Source: Comamonadaceae bacterium | GTDB lineage: Bacteria; Pseudomonadota; Gammaproteobacteria; Burkholderiales; Burkholderiaceae | Assembly: GCA_947455875.1 (NCBI GenBank) | Contig: CANGSD010000125.1 | Coordinates: 1 to 5,053 of the forward strand | DNA: 5,053 nucleotides | Direction: 5' to 3' | Shown here: positions 1-5,053 of the stretch, one piece after another | How positions within the stretch are numbered: position 1 is the stretch's first letter | How the letters are laid out: the number at the start of each line of letters is the position of its first letter | The notes under the pieces: model-generated | Told to the model about the DNA's origin: nothing | The model's input: only the letters and a program-made list of their open reading frames with translations | The model's database searches: none | Translations under genes and position numbers: made by a program

Positions 1-209
1 AAGACGTTCAGGCGCAGGGCCACCGCGTGGCAGGACAGCAGCCACAGCGCGAGCAGCGACACCAGCAGGAGGGCCCATGCAGCGCGACGCACACGCGGCG
101 CCCGTGTGAATCCCACGATCACCAGCACCGCCAGCAGCGCCAGCAGCAAAGGACCTGCGGGCGGCAGAACCAGCGGGCTGACCAAGGCCTTGAAATCCCC
201 GAATTGCAT
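1..209 (-). CDS. DUF218/YdcF-type membrane protein, N-terminal part (runs off left edge)
   Basis: Read on the minus strand from an ATG at 207-209, the frame stays open for 69 codons to the window edge, so only the N-terminus is visible. It begins MQFGDFKALVSPLVLPPAGP and then shows two hydrophobic segments, roughly residues 13-34 and 44-64, separated by a short arginine-rich loop (R36, R39, R41, R42). This two-helix hairpin, with the 'LVLPPAGPLLLALL' opening, is what I know from the N-terminus of DUF218/YdcF-like inner-membrane proteins of Burkholderiales. In that family a conserved DUF218 domain follows the helices; the E. coli member ElyC is linked to cell-envelope polysaccharide homeostasis. 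The DUF218 domain lies outside the window, so the family call rests on the N-terminus alone. No clear Shine-Dalgarno sequence precedes the ATG. The gene is divergent from msrA across 75 bp. Confidence 0.6.
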   Translation of the reverse strand, partial: MQFGDFKALVSPLVLPPAGPLLLALLAVLVIVGFTRAPRVRRAAWALLLVSLLALWLLSCHAVALRLNV

Positions 210-270
210 AGGTCTGCGATGGTAGCGGGCGATCCGTCGGGCCCCGGGGGGCTACAGTGCGAGGCTTCCA

Positions 271-277
271 AGGGGAG
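271..277 (+). promoter_or_regulatory. Shine-Dalgarno site fixing the msrA start
   Basis: AGGGGAG ends 7 bases before the ATG at 285. The reading frame is open upstream as far as position 27, so this ribosome site, together with the usual MsrA N-terminus, decides the start. The upstream in-frame ATG codons would add low-complexity sequence rich in Gln and Arg that antisense-overlaps the divergent membrane-protein gene. Confidence 0.75.
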
Positions 278-284
278 CAACTTC

Positions 285-827
285 ATGAACGAACCACAGA
301 TCCTGGTCCTGGGCGGCGGCTGCTTCTGGTGCACTGAGGCGGTCTATGTGAAGGTGCGCGGTGTCACCGACGTCGAGTCCGCGTATGCCAACGGGCACAC
401 CGAGCGGCCCACCTATGAAGACGTGTGCAGCGGCACCACCGGCTACAACGAGGTCGTGCGTCTGACCTACGACCCCAGCATCATCAGCACCCGGCAACTG
501 CTGGAAATCTTCTTCGTCGTACACGACCCGACTCAGTTAAATCGGCAGGGGCACGACATGGGCACCCAATACCGCAGCGGTATCTACTTCACCACCCCCG
601 AGCAGCAGCAGGTGGCCCAGGACCTGATACGCGAGATGAGTCAGGACAAGGTGTTCGGTGGTGCGCCCATCGTCACCGAAGTCCAGCCGCTGGCGGCCTA
701 TTGGCCCGCAGAGGCCTATCACCAGGATTTCTTCGAGCGCAATCCCAACCAGGGATATTGCCTGGCCGTAGCTGCACCCAAGGTCGCGAAATTTCGCAAG
801 ACCTTCGCCGCGCTCGTACGCGCGTGA
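285..827 (+). CDS. msrA: Peptide methionine (S)-S-oxide reductase MsrA
   Basis: 180-residue cytoplasmic enzyme, with no signal peptide, that reduces the S-epimer of methionine sulfoxide in proteins and free methionine, using thioredoxin as electron donor. The family signature GCFWCTEA places the catalytic cysteine at C13, followed by F14 and W15 of the methyl-binding pocket. Other active-site positions expected from the E. coli enzyme are present: Y44, E56, and D91 and Y96 within HDMGTQYRS. The motif AEAYHQDFFERNP near residues 142-154 is also typical, and C159 just after it is the probable resolving cysteine. C16 and C48 are additional cysteines. Length is normal for the shorter MsrA form that lacks the N-terminal extension of E. 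coli MsrA. It appears to be a single-gene unit: no msrB follows, a divergent membrane-protein gene lies upstream and a 195-bp gap lies downstream. I am sure of the family; the start is supported by the ribosome site. Confidence 0.96.
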   Translation: MNEPQILVLGGGCFWCTEAVYVKVRGVTDVESAYANGHTERPTYEDVCSGTTGYNEVVRLTYDPSIISTRQLLEIFFVVHDPTQLNRQGHDMGTQYRSGIYFTTPEQQQVAQDLIREMSQDKVFGGAPIVTEVQPLAAYWPAEAYHQDFFERNPNQGYCLAVAAPKVAKFRKTFAALVRA

Positions 828-966
828 AGCGAACTTCCTACGCCTGCGGGCGTACCGGGATGGCGCGATCCGAATCGACATGAGGGACCCTGGATCCGAC
901 CTTGCGCGCAGGTGACCGCAGGCCTGTGCGTGCATGCGGATTCCTGCCAAAGCGCGTATTTATGCC

Positions 967-995
967 TCGTCACGCGCGGGCATGGAATCTATAAC
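967..995 (+). promoter_or_regulatory. Candidate sigma70-type promoter for the small secreted-protein gene
   Basis: TATAAC at 990-995 matches five of six bases of the -10 consensus. TCGTCA at 967-972 matches four of six bases of TTGACA, with an optimal 17-base spacer. Transcription would start near 1002, giving a leader of about 20 bases that contains the AGGAGG ribosome site. The -10 stands out in a GC-rich background. This is pattern matching by eye without expression evidence. Confidence 0.45.
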
Positions 996-1011
996 CCCGG
1001 ATCACTCAAAC

Positions 1012-1017
1012 AGGAGG
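1012..1017 (+). promoter_or_regulatory. Perfect Shine-Dalgarno AGGAGG of the small secreted-protein gene
   Basis: AGGAGG is an exact core ribosome-binding sequence, 5 bases before the ATG at 1023. It selects this start over the longer in-frame reading that would begin at 912, and is the main reason to accept the uncharacterised gene as real. Confidence 0.8.
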
Positions 1018-1022
1018 GCGCC

Positions 1023-1406
1023 ATGTTCCATTCCTCGTCGTTATCCCATGTCAGATCGCGCCGCGCGCGCGGTGCAGCGGTGCGCGCTGGTGCGGTGTTC
1101 ATCGCCTTGCTGCCCGCTCTGGTCGGGTCGCAGTCCGAGCCACCGGCCTGTGCCGCGGGGCTTCCTGCGGTCGGCTGGTTATCGGATCGGGAAGCGGGCG
1201 TCCAAACGCAGGCGCAGCTTCCCGAGACCTGCCTCAAGAGCCTGGTGCGTCAGTGCGAGGTCGAAGCCGAAGCGGGCTTCCTGGACGGAGGCAGCGCGGC
1301 GACCTGCTCGCTGCGCTATGAGGCCTTGCTGCGTCAGAGCTTTCGGGGCGATTTCCACGCCCTTCTGCGCTGGTGGCAGAACACGCCTGGCCTGTCCTCG
1401 CAGTGA
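1023..1406 (+). CDS. Uncharacterised small exported protein
   Basis: A 127-residue protein I cannot assign to a named family. The N-terminus looks like a Sec signal with a long basic n-region (R11, R13, R14, R16, R21), then a hydrophobic core at about residues 22-35 (AGAVFIALLPALVG) and a small-residue stretch where signal peptidase could cut. There is no lipobox at C43, so a lipoprotein is unlikely. The predicted mature part carries four cysteines (C43, C70, C78, C95), suggesting periplasmic disulfides, and ends in a segment with the pattern ATCSLRYEALLRQ and GDFHALLRWWQ at residues 93-119. I recall similar cysteine plus 'RYEALL...GDFxALLxWW' endings in small hypothetical proteins of Comamonadaceae, but their role is unknown to me. 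A perfect ribosome site and a plausible own promoter support it as a real, probably monocistronic gene. Its stop lies one base from the pdxH stop on the other strand. Confidence 0.75.
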   Translation: MFHSSSLSHVRSRRARGAAVRAGAVFIALLPALVGSQSEPPACAAGLPAVGWLSDREAGVQTQAQLPETCLKSLVRQCEVEAEAGFLDGGSAATCSLRYEALLRQSFRGDFHALLRWWQNTPGLSSQ

Positions 1407-1407
1407 A

Positions 1408-2055
1408 TCAGGGCGCCAGGCGTTCGCGCAGCCAGCTGCCACCTTGCAGCGTGTAGCGCAGGCGGTCATGCAGGCGGCTCCTGCGCCCCTGCCAGAACTC
1501 CCAGCGATCGGGCACCAGTCGATACCCACCCCAGTGGGGCGGGCGTGGCGGTTGCAGCAGAAACTGCGCACCGAACTTGGCGGCATTGGCCACCAGCACG
1601 CTGCGCCCGGCGATCACCTCGCTTTGCGGGCTGGCCCAGGCGCCGATGCGTGAATCGAGCGGACGGCTGTGGAAATACGTGTCGCTGTCTTGCGCCGACA
1701 CCTTCTCGACGCGGCCTTCGATGCGCACCACGCGCTCGAGCTCCACCCAGTGAAACTGCAAGGCCGCCTGCGGATTGCCCGCCAGCTCGCGGCCCTTGCG
1801 GCTGTCGTAATTGGTGTACCAGACGATGCCGCGCGCGTCATAGCCCTTGATCAACACCACCCGCGTACTGGGGCGCAGGTCGCTGCTGACAGTGGCCAGC
1901 GTCATCGCATTGGGCTCGGGCAATTCGCCGGCGATCGCCTCGTTCAGCCACTGCTCAAACTGCCCGAGCGGGTCGGGGTGACTGGCGTCCTCGCTCAGTT
2001 CGGCGCGCTCATAGCTTTTGCGCAGGTCGGCGATGGCTTGGGACGAGGTACTCAT
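1408..2055 (-). CDS. pdxH: Pyridoxamine/pyridoxine 5'-phosphate oxidase (PNPOx)
   Basis: 215-residue FMN-dependent cytoplasmic oxidase that converts pyridoxine or pyridoxamine 5'-phosphate to pyridoxal 5'-phosphate, using oxygen, the last step of vitamin B6 synthesis and salvage. The whole length matches the family. Visible landmarks are RVVLIK (R65-K70, FMN/PLP contacts), YTNYDSRKG (80-88, FMN phosphate), [14 protein letters not shown] (127-140; Y127, R131 and S135 equivalent to the PLP-phosphate-binding residues of the E. coli enzyme), WGGYR (175-179) and [11 protein letters not shown] (188-198; R194 and H196 at the substrate-binding RxH), ending in RLAP as is usual. I chose the ATG at 2053-2055 because [20 protein letters not shown] aligns with the E. 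coli N-terminus. An in-frame ATG at 2074-2076 would add seven residues (MVPQSTA). Neither start has a good Shine-Dalgarno sequence. It is divergent from edd. Confidence 0.96.
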   Translation of the reverse strand: MSTSSQAIADLRKSYERAELSEDASHPDPLGQFEQWLNEAIAGELPEPNAMTLATVSSDLRPSTRVVLIKGYDARGIVWYTNYDSRKGRELAGNPQAALQFHWVELERVVRIEGRVEKVSAQDSDTYFHSRPLDSRIGAWASPQSEVIAGRSVLVANAAKFGAQFLLQPPRPPHWGGYRLVPDRWEFWQGRRSRLHDRLRYTLQGGSWLRERLAP

Positions 2056-2116
2056 GGCGGTCGATTGTGGCACCATGAGCGGCTGTTTTCACGCACCCAG
2101 ATTCGGGGCTTTTCCC
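2056..2116. promoter_or_regulatory. Compact divergent start region between pdxH and edd
   Basis: Only 61 bp separate the chosen pdxH and edd starts, so promoters for both must lie here or inside the opposing gene. Toward pdxH, a weak minus-strand pair can be read: GTGAAA (2087-2092 on the plus strand) and CACAAT (2064-2069), each 4/6 matches with a 17-base spacer, which would give an almost leaderless mRNA. Toward edd I see no convincing -35/-10 pair. No operator-like long inverted repeat is apparent. The assignment is mostly by position. Confidence 0.35.
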
Positions 2117-3958
2117 ATGACGCTACATCCCGTGGTGGCCGCCGTCACCGACCGCATCCGAGAGCGCAGCCAGGGCAGGCGCGCCCATTACCTGCGCCTG
2201 CTCGACGAGATGGCCCGCCGCCCGCGCGGCGCCGACCGCATGGGGTGTGCCAACGTGGCCCACGCCTTCGCCGCGCTGCCCACCCAGGACAAGTTCAAGG
2301 TCGTCGCCGAGCGCGCGCCCAATCTGGCCATCGTCACCGCCTACAACGACATGTTGTCGGCGCACGCGCCCTATGCCGGTTATCCCGCTCTGATCAAGGA
2401 CGAGGCCCGCCGCCACGGCGCCACCGCGCAGGTGGCCGGTGGCGTGCCGGCCATGTGCGATGGCGTGACGCAGGGCACTGCCGGCATGGAGCTGTCTTTG
2501 TTCTCGCGCGATGTGATCGCGCAGGGCGCGGCGGTGGCTTTGTCCCACGACGTGTTCGACGGCGCGCTGATGCTGGGGATCTGCGACAAGATCGTGCCCG
2601 GCCTGCTGATTGGCGCCTTGCACTTTGGCCACTTACCCATGGTGTTTGTGCCGGGCGGCCCCATGGCCAGTGGTCTGTCCAACAGCGAAAAAGCCAAGGT
2701 GCGTGAGCAGGCTGCGCGCGGCGAGGTGGGGCGCGCGGCGCTGCTCGAGGCCGAGCAGAAGGCCTATCACGGGCCCGGCACCTGCACCTTCTACGGCACC
2801 GCCAACAGCAACCAGATGCTGATGGAGGCCATGGGCCTGCATGTGCCCGGCGCGGCCTTCATCCCGCCGCATGCGCAGATGCGCGAGCACCTCACGCGCG
2901 AGGCGGTGCGCACGTTATTGGCCATCCTCCCTGGGCGGCACGACACACCCATCGGTCGACTGGTCGACGAGCGCAGCATCGTCAACGCCATGGTGGCCTT
3001 GCTCGCCACGGGCGGCTCCACCAACCACCTGATTCACTGGGTGGCCGTGGCGCGTGCCGCCGGCATCACCATCGACTGGGATGATTTCGCTCGCCTGTCT
3101 GCCGTCGCGCCGCTGCTGGCGCGGATCTATCCGAACGGCACGGCCGATGTGAACCAGTTTCAGGACGCCGGGGGTCCTGGCTTCATCATCCGCGAGCTGA
3201 TGGACGCGGGCCTGATGCATGCCGATGTCGCCACGGTGCGCCCGGGCGGCTTGCGCGAATACACCCAGGTGCCGTATCTGCAAGACGGCGCGCTGCGCTG
3301 GCAGGTCACCGGCCCATCGGGCGACGAGCAGGTGGTGCGCGCAGCCTCGGCGCCTTTCAGTGCCAGCGGCGGTCTGCGGCTGCTCACAGGCAATTTGGGG
3401 CGCAGCGTGATCAAGGTTTCGGCGGTCCCCGAGGATCGCTACATCATCGAAGCGCCCGCGCGTGTCTTTGACAGCCAGGAAGCTGTGTTGCAGGCCTTTG
3501 CCGCCGGCGAGCTCGCGCAAGCCTGCCGCGACAACGGCACCGGCGGCCTGGTCTGTGTCGTGCGCTGGCAGGGACCCCGTGCCAACGGCATGCCCGAACT
3601 GCACAAGCTCACGCCGCCGCTGGCAGTGCTGCAAGGCGAGGGCTGGCGCGTCGCGCTGGTCACCGATGGCCGCATGAGCGGTGCGTCGGGCAAGGTGCCT
3701 GCCGCCATCCATGTCTCGCCCGAGGCTGCGGCTGGTGGCCCCCTGGCCCGCTTGCGCGATGGCGACCGGGTGCGCCTGGACGCCACCACCGGCATCCTGG
3801 AGGCGTTGGTCGCACCCGCCGAATGGGAGGCGCGCGCGCCGGACACGTTGCCCGCCAGCCTGCAGGCGGCCAACCAGGTGGGTCTGGGGCGTGACCTCTT
3901 CGCCAACTTTCGGCGCAACGCCCTCACCGCCGAGGAAGGAGCCTGCACATGGCTGTAA
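2117..3958 (+). CDS. edd: 6-Phosphogluconate dehydratase (Entner-Doudoroff)
   Basis: 613-residue enzyme of the IlvD/Edd family that dehydrates 6-phosphogluconate to 2-keto-3-deoxy-6-phosphogluconate (KDPG), the committed step of the Entner-Doudoroff pathway. It resembles E. coli Edd from end to end: [13 protein letters not shown] (75-86), [16 protein letters not shown] (105-120), [16 protein letters not shown] (147-162), GPMASGLSN (181-189), [14 protein letters not shown] (221-234), [10 protein letters not shown] (295-304), NGMPELHKL (490-498) and [18 protein letters not shown] (516-533). C114, C156 and C223 in these motifs are the probable ligands of the oxygen-sensitive [4Fe-4S] cluster. 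These motifs, and the adjacent eda, distinguish it from dihydroxyacid dehydratase IlvD. The ATG at 2117 fits the family N-terminus and has a GGGG at 2105-2108 upstream. In-frame ATGs at 2075 and 2054 would add unconserved residues. The last 10 bases overlap eda. Confidence 0.97.
   Translation: MTLHPVVAAVTDRIRERSQGRRAHYLRLLDEMARRPRGADRMGCANVAHAFAALPTQDKFKVVAERAPNLAIVTAYNDMLSAHAPYAGYPALIKDEARRHGATAQVAGGVPAMCDGVTQGTAGMELSLFSRDVIAQGAAVALSHDVFDGALMLGICDKIVPGLLIGALHFGHLPMVFVPGGPMASGLSNSEKAKVREQAARGEVGRAALLEAEQKAYHGPGTCTFYGTANSNQMLMEAMGLHVPGAAFIPPHAQMREHLTREAVRTLLAILPGRHDTPIGRLVDERSIVNAMVALLATGGSTNHLIHWVAVARAAGITIDWDDFARLSAVAPLLARIYPNGTADVNQFQDAGGPGFIIRELMDAGLMHADVATVRPGGLREYTQVPYLQDGALRWQVTGPSGDEQVVRAASAPFSASGGLRLLTGNLGRSVIKVSAVPEDRYIIEAPARVFDSQEAVLQAFAAGELAQACRDNGTGGLVCVVRWQGPRANGMPELHKLTPPLAVLQGEGWRVALVTDGRMSGASGKVPAAIHVSPEAAAGGPLARLRDGDRVRLDATTGILEALVAPAEWEARAPDTLPASLQAANQVGLGRDLFANFRRNALTAEEGACTWL
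3936..3941 (+). promoter_or_regulatory. Shine-Dalgarno site of eda inside the edd 3' end
   Basis: AAGGAG, within the purine-rich stretch GAGGAAGGAG at 3932-3941, ends 7 bases before the eda ATG at 3949. It lies in the last codons of edd, so ribosomes finishing edd pass directly over it. This supports coupled translation of the two Entner-Doudoroff enzymes. Confidence 0.8.
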
Positions 3959-4599
3959 CCCCCCACCCGCTGACCGCCTTGGACGTGATGCGCGATGCGC
4001 CGGTCATTCCCGTCATCGTGCTGGACGACGTGGCGCAAGCCGTGCCCCTGGCCCGTGCGCTCGTGGCCGGCGGCATACGCATGCTCGAGGTGACGCTGCG
4101 CACCCCCGCTGCGCTCGCCTGCATCCAGGCCATCGCGCGCGCGGTGCCCGAGGCGGTGGTGGGCGCGGGCACGGTGCGCAGTGCGACCGATGCCCGAGCC
4201 GCCCGTGATGCCGGTGCACGCTTTGCGGTCAGCCCTGGCTTCACAATAGCTGTAGGCCGCGCCTGCCGCGACCTGGGGCTGCCGCTGCTGCCTGGTGTGG
4301 CCACCGGCAGCGAAATCATGCAAGCCCAGGAAGAGGGCTACACGCAGCTGAAGTTCTTCCCCGCGATGCAGGCTGGCGGAGTGGCCATGCTCAAGGCCTG
4401 GGGCGGCCCGTTTGGCGATGTGATGTTCTGCCCCACCGGCGGTGTCTCGGCGGCGAATGCGGGCGAGTTCCTGGCCTTGCCGAATGTGGCGTGCGTGGGC
4501 GGCTCCTGGCTCACCCCCGCAGCGGCGGTGGTAGCCGGCGATTGGGGCCGGATCACCGCGCTGGCGCGCGAAGCGGCGTCGCTCGCGCGCCCGGGCTGA
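3949..4599 (+). CDS. eda: KDPG aldolase (2-keto-3-deoxy-6-phosphogluconate / 4-hydroxy-2-oxoglutarate aldolase)
   Basis: 216-residue class I aldolase that splits KDPG to pyruvate and glyceraldehyde 3-phosphate, completing the Entner-Doudoroff pathway begun by Edd; family members also cleave 4-hydroxy-2-oxoglutarate. A TIM-barrel sequence closely like E. coli Eda is seen: [11 protein letters not shown] (18-28), [11 protein letters not shown] (46-56) with catalytic E47 and R51, VGAGTV (71-76), AVSPGFT (93-99), [11 protein letters not shown] (114-124), LKFFPA (134-139) with the Schiff-base lysine K135, FCPTGGVS (160-167) and VGGSWL (183-188). The start is set by the AAGGAG site and overlaps the edd stop (ATGGCTGTAA is shared). 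A run of A/T-ending codons at residues 99-102 (ACA ATA GCT GTA) is unlike the rest of the gene, but no residues are inserted relative to E. coli Eda as I remember it. The stop is three bases from that of the opposing stress-protein gene. Confidence 0.97.
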   Translation: MAVTPHPLTALDVMRDAPVIPVIVLDDVAQAVPLARALVAGGIRMLEVTLRTPAALACIQAIARAVPEAVVGAGTVRSATDARAARDAGARFAVSPGFTIAVGRACRDLGLPLLPGVATGSEIMQAQEEGYTQLKFFPAMQAGGVAMLKAWGGPFGDVMFCPTGGVSAANAGEFLALPNVACVGGSWLTPAAAVVAGDWGRITALAREAASLARPG

Positions 4600-4602
4600 G
4601 CC

Positions 4603-5025
4603 TTATTTCACCAGCAGCACCGGCACGTCGGCGCCGGTGATCACCTTTTGCGCGACGCTGCCCATGAGGGTGCGGCCGATCAGGCCATGGCCGTGCGTAC
4701 CCATCACGATCATGTGCGCCTTGGCTTTTTTCGCTGCGCGCAGGATCTGATCGTGGGCCGTGCCCACCGACCATTCGCAGTGGTAGGTGACGTCATGCTT
4801 GTCCAGGAAACGACGAATCGGCGCGAGCACCTTCTCGGCCTCGTCGTTCATATAGGACTTGACCACCTCCGCGCCCACGGCGGCCCGCACCCTCGGTGGC
4901 AGGGCGGGCTGCGCGTGGACCACCAGGATTTCATCGTCCGGGCCCGCCAGGCTCTCGTGGGTCATGAGGAAGGCCAGGGCCTTCTTGGTGTAGGGACTGC
5001 CGTCTGCTGCGAGGACGATACGCAT
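4603..5025 (-). CDS. Universal stress protein, UspA family (ATP-binding type)
   Basis: 140-residue single-domain Usp, typical in length for the family and cytoplasmic. It starts with the beta-strand and Asp pattern MRIVLAADGS (1-10; D8 normally contacts adenine) and ends with ADVPVLLVK. The ATP-binding motif G-x2-G-x9-G-S/T is complete: G109, G112, G122 and S123 in MGTHGHGLIGRTLMGSVAQK. It therefore belongs to the nucleotide-binding UspFG/MJ0577-like group rather than the non-ATP-binding E. coli UspA type. Such proteins accumulate under starvation and other stress; the exact client is usually unknown, and nothing here shows one. An AAGGAG ribosome site precedes the ATG by 5 bases. It is convergent with eda and seems to be transcribed separately from a promoter beyond the right edge. 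Confidence 0.93.
   Translation of the reverse strand: MRIVLAADGSPYTKKALAFLMTHESLAGPDDEILVVHAQPALPPRVRAAVGAEVVKSYMNDEAEKVLAPIRRFLDKHDVTYHCEWSVGTAHDQILRAAKKAKAHMIVMGTHGHGLIGRTLMGSVAQKVITGADVPVLLVK
4618..4649 (+). terminator. Possible weak intrinsic terminator for edd-eda, inside the opposing usp gene
   Basis: CACCGGC at 4618-4624 pairs perfectly with GCCGGTG at 4633-4639 (7 bp, 8-base loop). TTTT follows at 4646-4649, six bases after the stem. It lies 19 bases past the eda stop, where a terminator for edd-eda would be expected. The short stem, delayed T-run and position in codons for the Usp C-terminus make it weak; the pairing may simply reflect GC-rich coding sequence. Confidence 0.25.
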
Positions 5026-5030
5026 GGATT

Positions 5031-5036
5031 CTCCTT
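5031..5036 (-). promoter_or_regulatory. Shine-Dalgarno site of the universal stress protein gene
   Basis: On the minus strand AAGGAG lies 5 bases before the ATG at 5023-5025, confirming the start. The remaining 17 bases to the window edge are too few to look for the promoter. Confidence 0.75.
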
Positions 5037-5053
5037 GTTGTGAAAGGGGGGGT

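Noticed and set aside
242..249. CCCCGGGG palindrome between the divergent membrane-protein gene and msrA, considered as an operator
   Set aside because: It is only 8 bases of a G/C homopolymer-like run, with no second copy or recognised regulator motif.
27..284. In-frame extension of msrA at its 5' end (86 extra residues)
   Set aside because: The extension is Gln/Arg/His-rich low-complexity sequence that is the antisense shadow of the minus-strand membrane protein. A good ribosome site and the family N-terminus place the start at 285.
839..854. Inverted repeat TACGCC-TGCG-GGCGTA just after msrA, considered as a terminator
   Set aside because: The stem is only 6 bp and no T-run follows, so it is not a convincing intrinsic terminator.
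904..931. GC-rich imperfect hairpin in the msrA downstream gap, considered as a riboswitch or small RNA
   Set aside because: One short stem with a G-U pair and no T-run or known aptamer pattern. Such pairings are expected by chance in GC-rich DNA.
934..1653. Plus-strand open frame of 239 codons over the small secreted gene and the pdxH 3' end
   Set aside because: It is Arg-rich with no motif. The competing frame at 1023 has a perfect ribosome site and signal peptide, and pdxH on the other strand is certain.
1669..2706. Plus-strand open frame of 345 codons across pdxH and the start of edd
   Set aside because: It spans two genes of confirmed families in other frames. Its second half is an Arg/Pro/His-rich frame-shifted reading of edd.
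2915..3712. Minus-strand open frame of 265 codons opposite edd
   Set aside because: It lies wholly antisense to conserved edd motifs and has no family resemblance.
3439..4323. Long minus-strand open frame (294 codons) opposite edd and eda
   Set aside because: Composition is Arg/Ala/Gly/His-rich with no recognisable motif. It lies opposite two certain genes and is the usual high-GC antisense artefact.

Overview
The window is an ordinary-looking stretch of a GC-rich proteobacterial chromosome. Protein resemblance (a DUF218/YdcF-type N-terminus, a pdxH/edd/eda neighbourhood, and a small secreted protein of a type I associate with Comamonadaceae) and strong G/C third-position bias suggest a betaproteobacterium of the Burkholderiales, plausibly Comamonadaceae. 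That placement is inference; no rRNA or other phylogenetic marker is present.

Layout from left to right. The start of a minus-strand membrane protein of the DUF218/YdcF type (1-209) runs off the left edge. It is divergent from msrA (285-827, +), a methionine sulfoxide reductase A. A 195-bp gap follows, containing a credible sigma70-like promoter, then a small exported protein of unknown function (1023-1406, +). This gene meets pdxH (1408-2055, -), pyridoxamine/pyridoxine 5'-phosphate oxidase, tail to tail with one base between stop codons. pdxH is divergent from an Entner-Doudoroff pair, edd (2117-3958, +) and eda (3949-4599, +), which overlap by 10 bp and should be translationally coupled. 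eda in turn meets a universal stress protein gene (4603-5025, -) tail to tail with three bases between stops.

Functionally, edd and eda together convert 6-phosphogluconate to pyruvate and glyceraldehyde 3-phosphate. The other genes are single-gene units for methionine repair, vitamin B6 salvage/synthesis and stress response, with no obvious shared pathway. No tRNA, rRNA, mobile element, CRISPR array or integration site was seen, and no stretch longer than 300 bases lacks a gene.

I did not find an undescribed system. The points most worth checking are the uncharacterised secreted protein, the two very tight convergent junctions (one with a possible terminator embedded in the opposing gene), and the compact pdxH/edd divergent start region.
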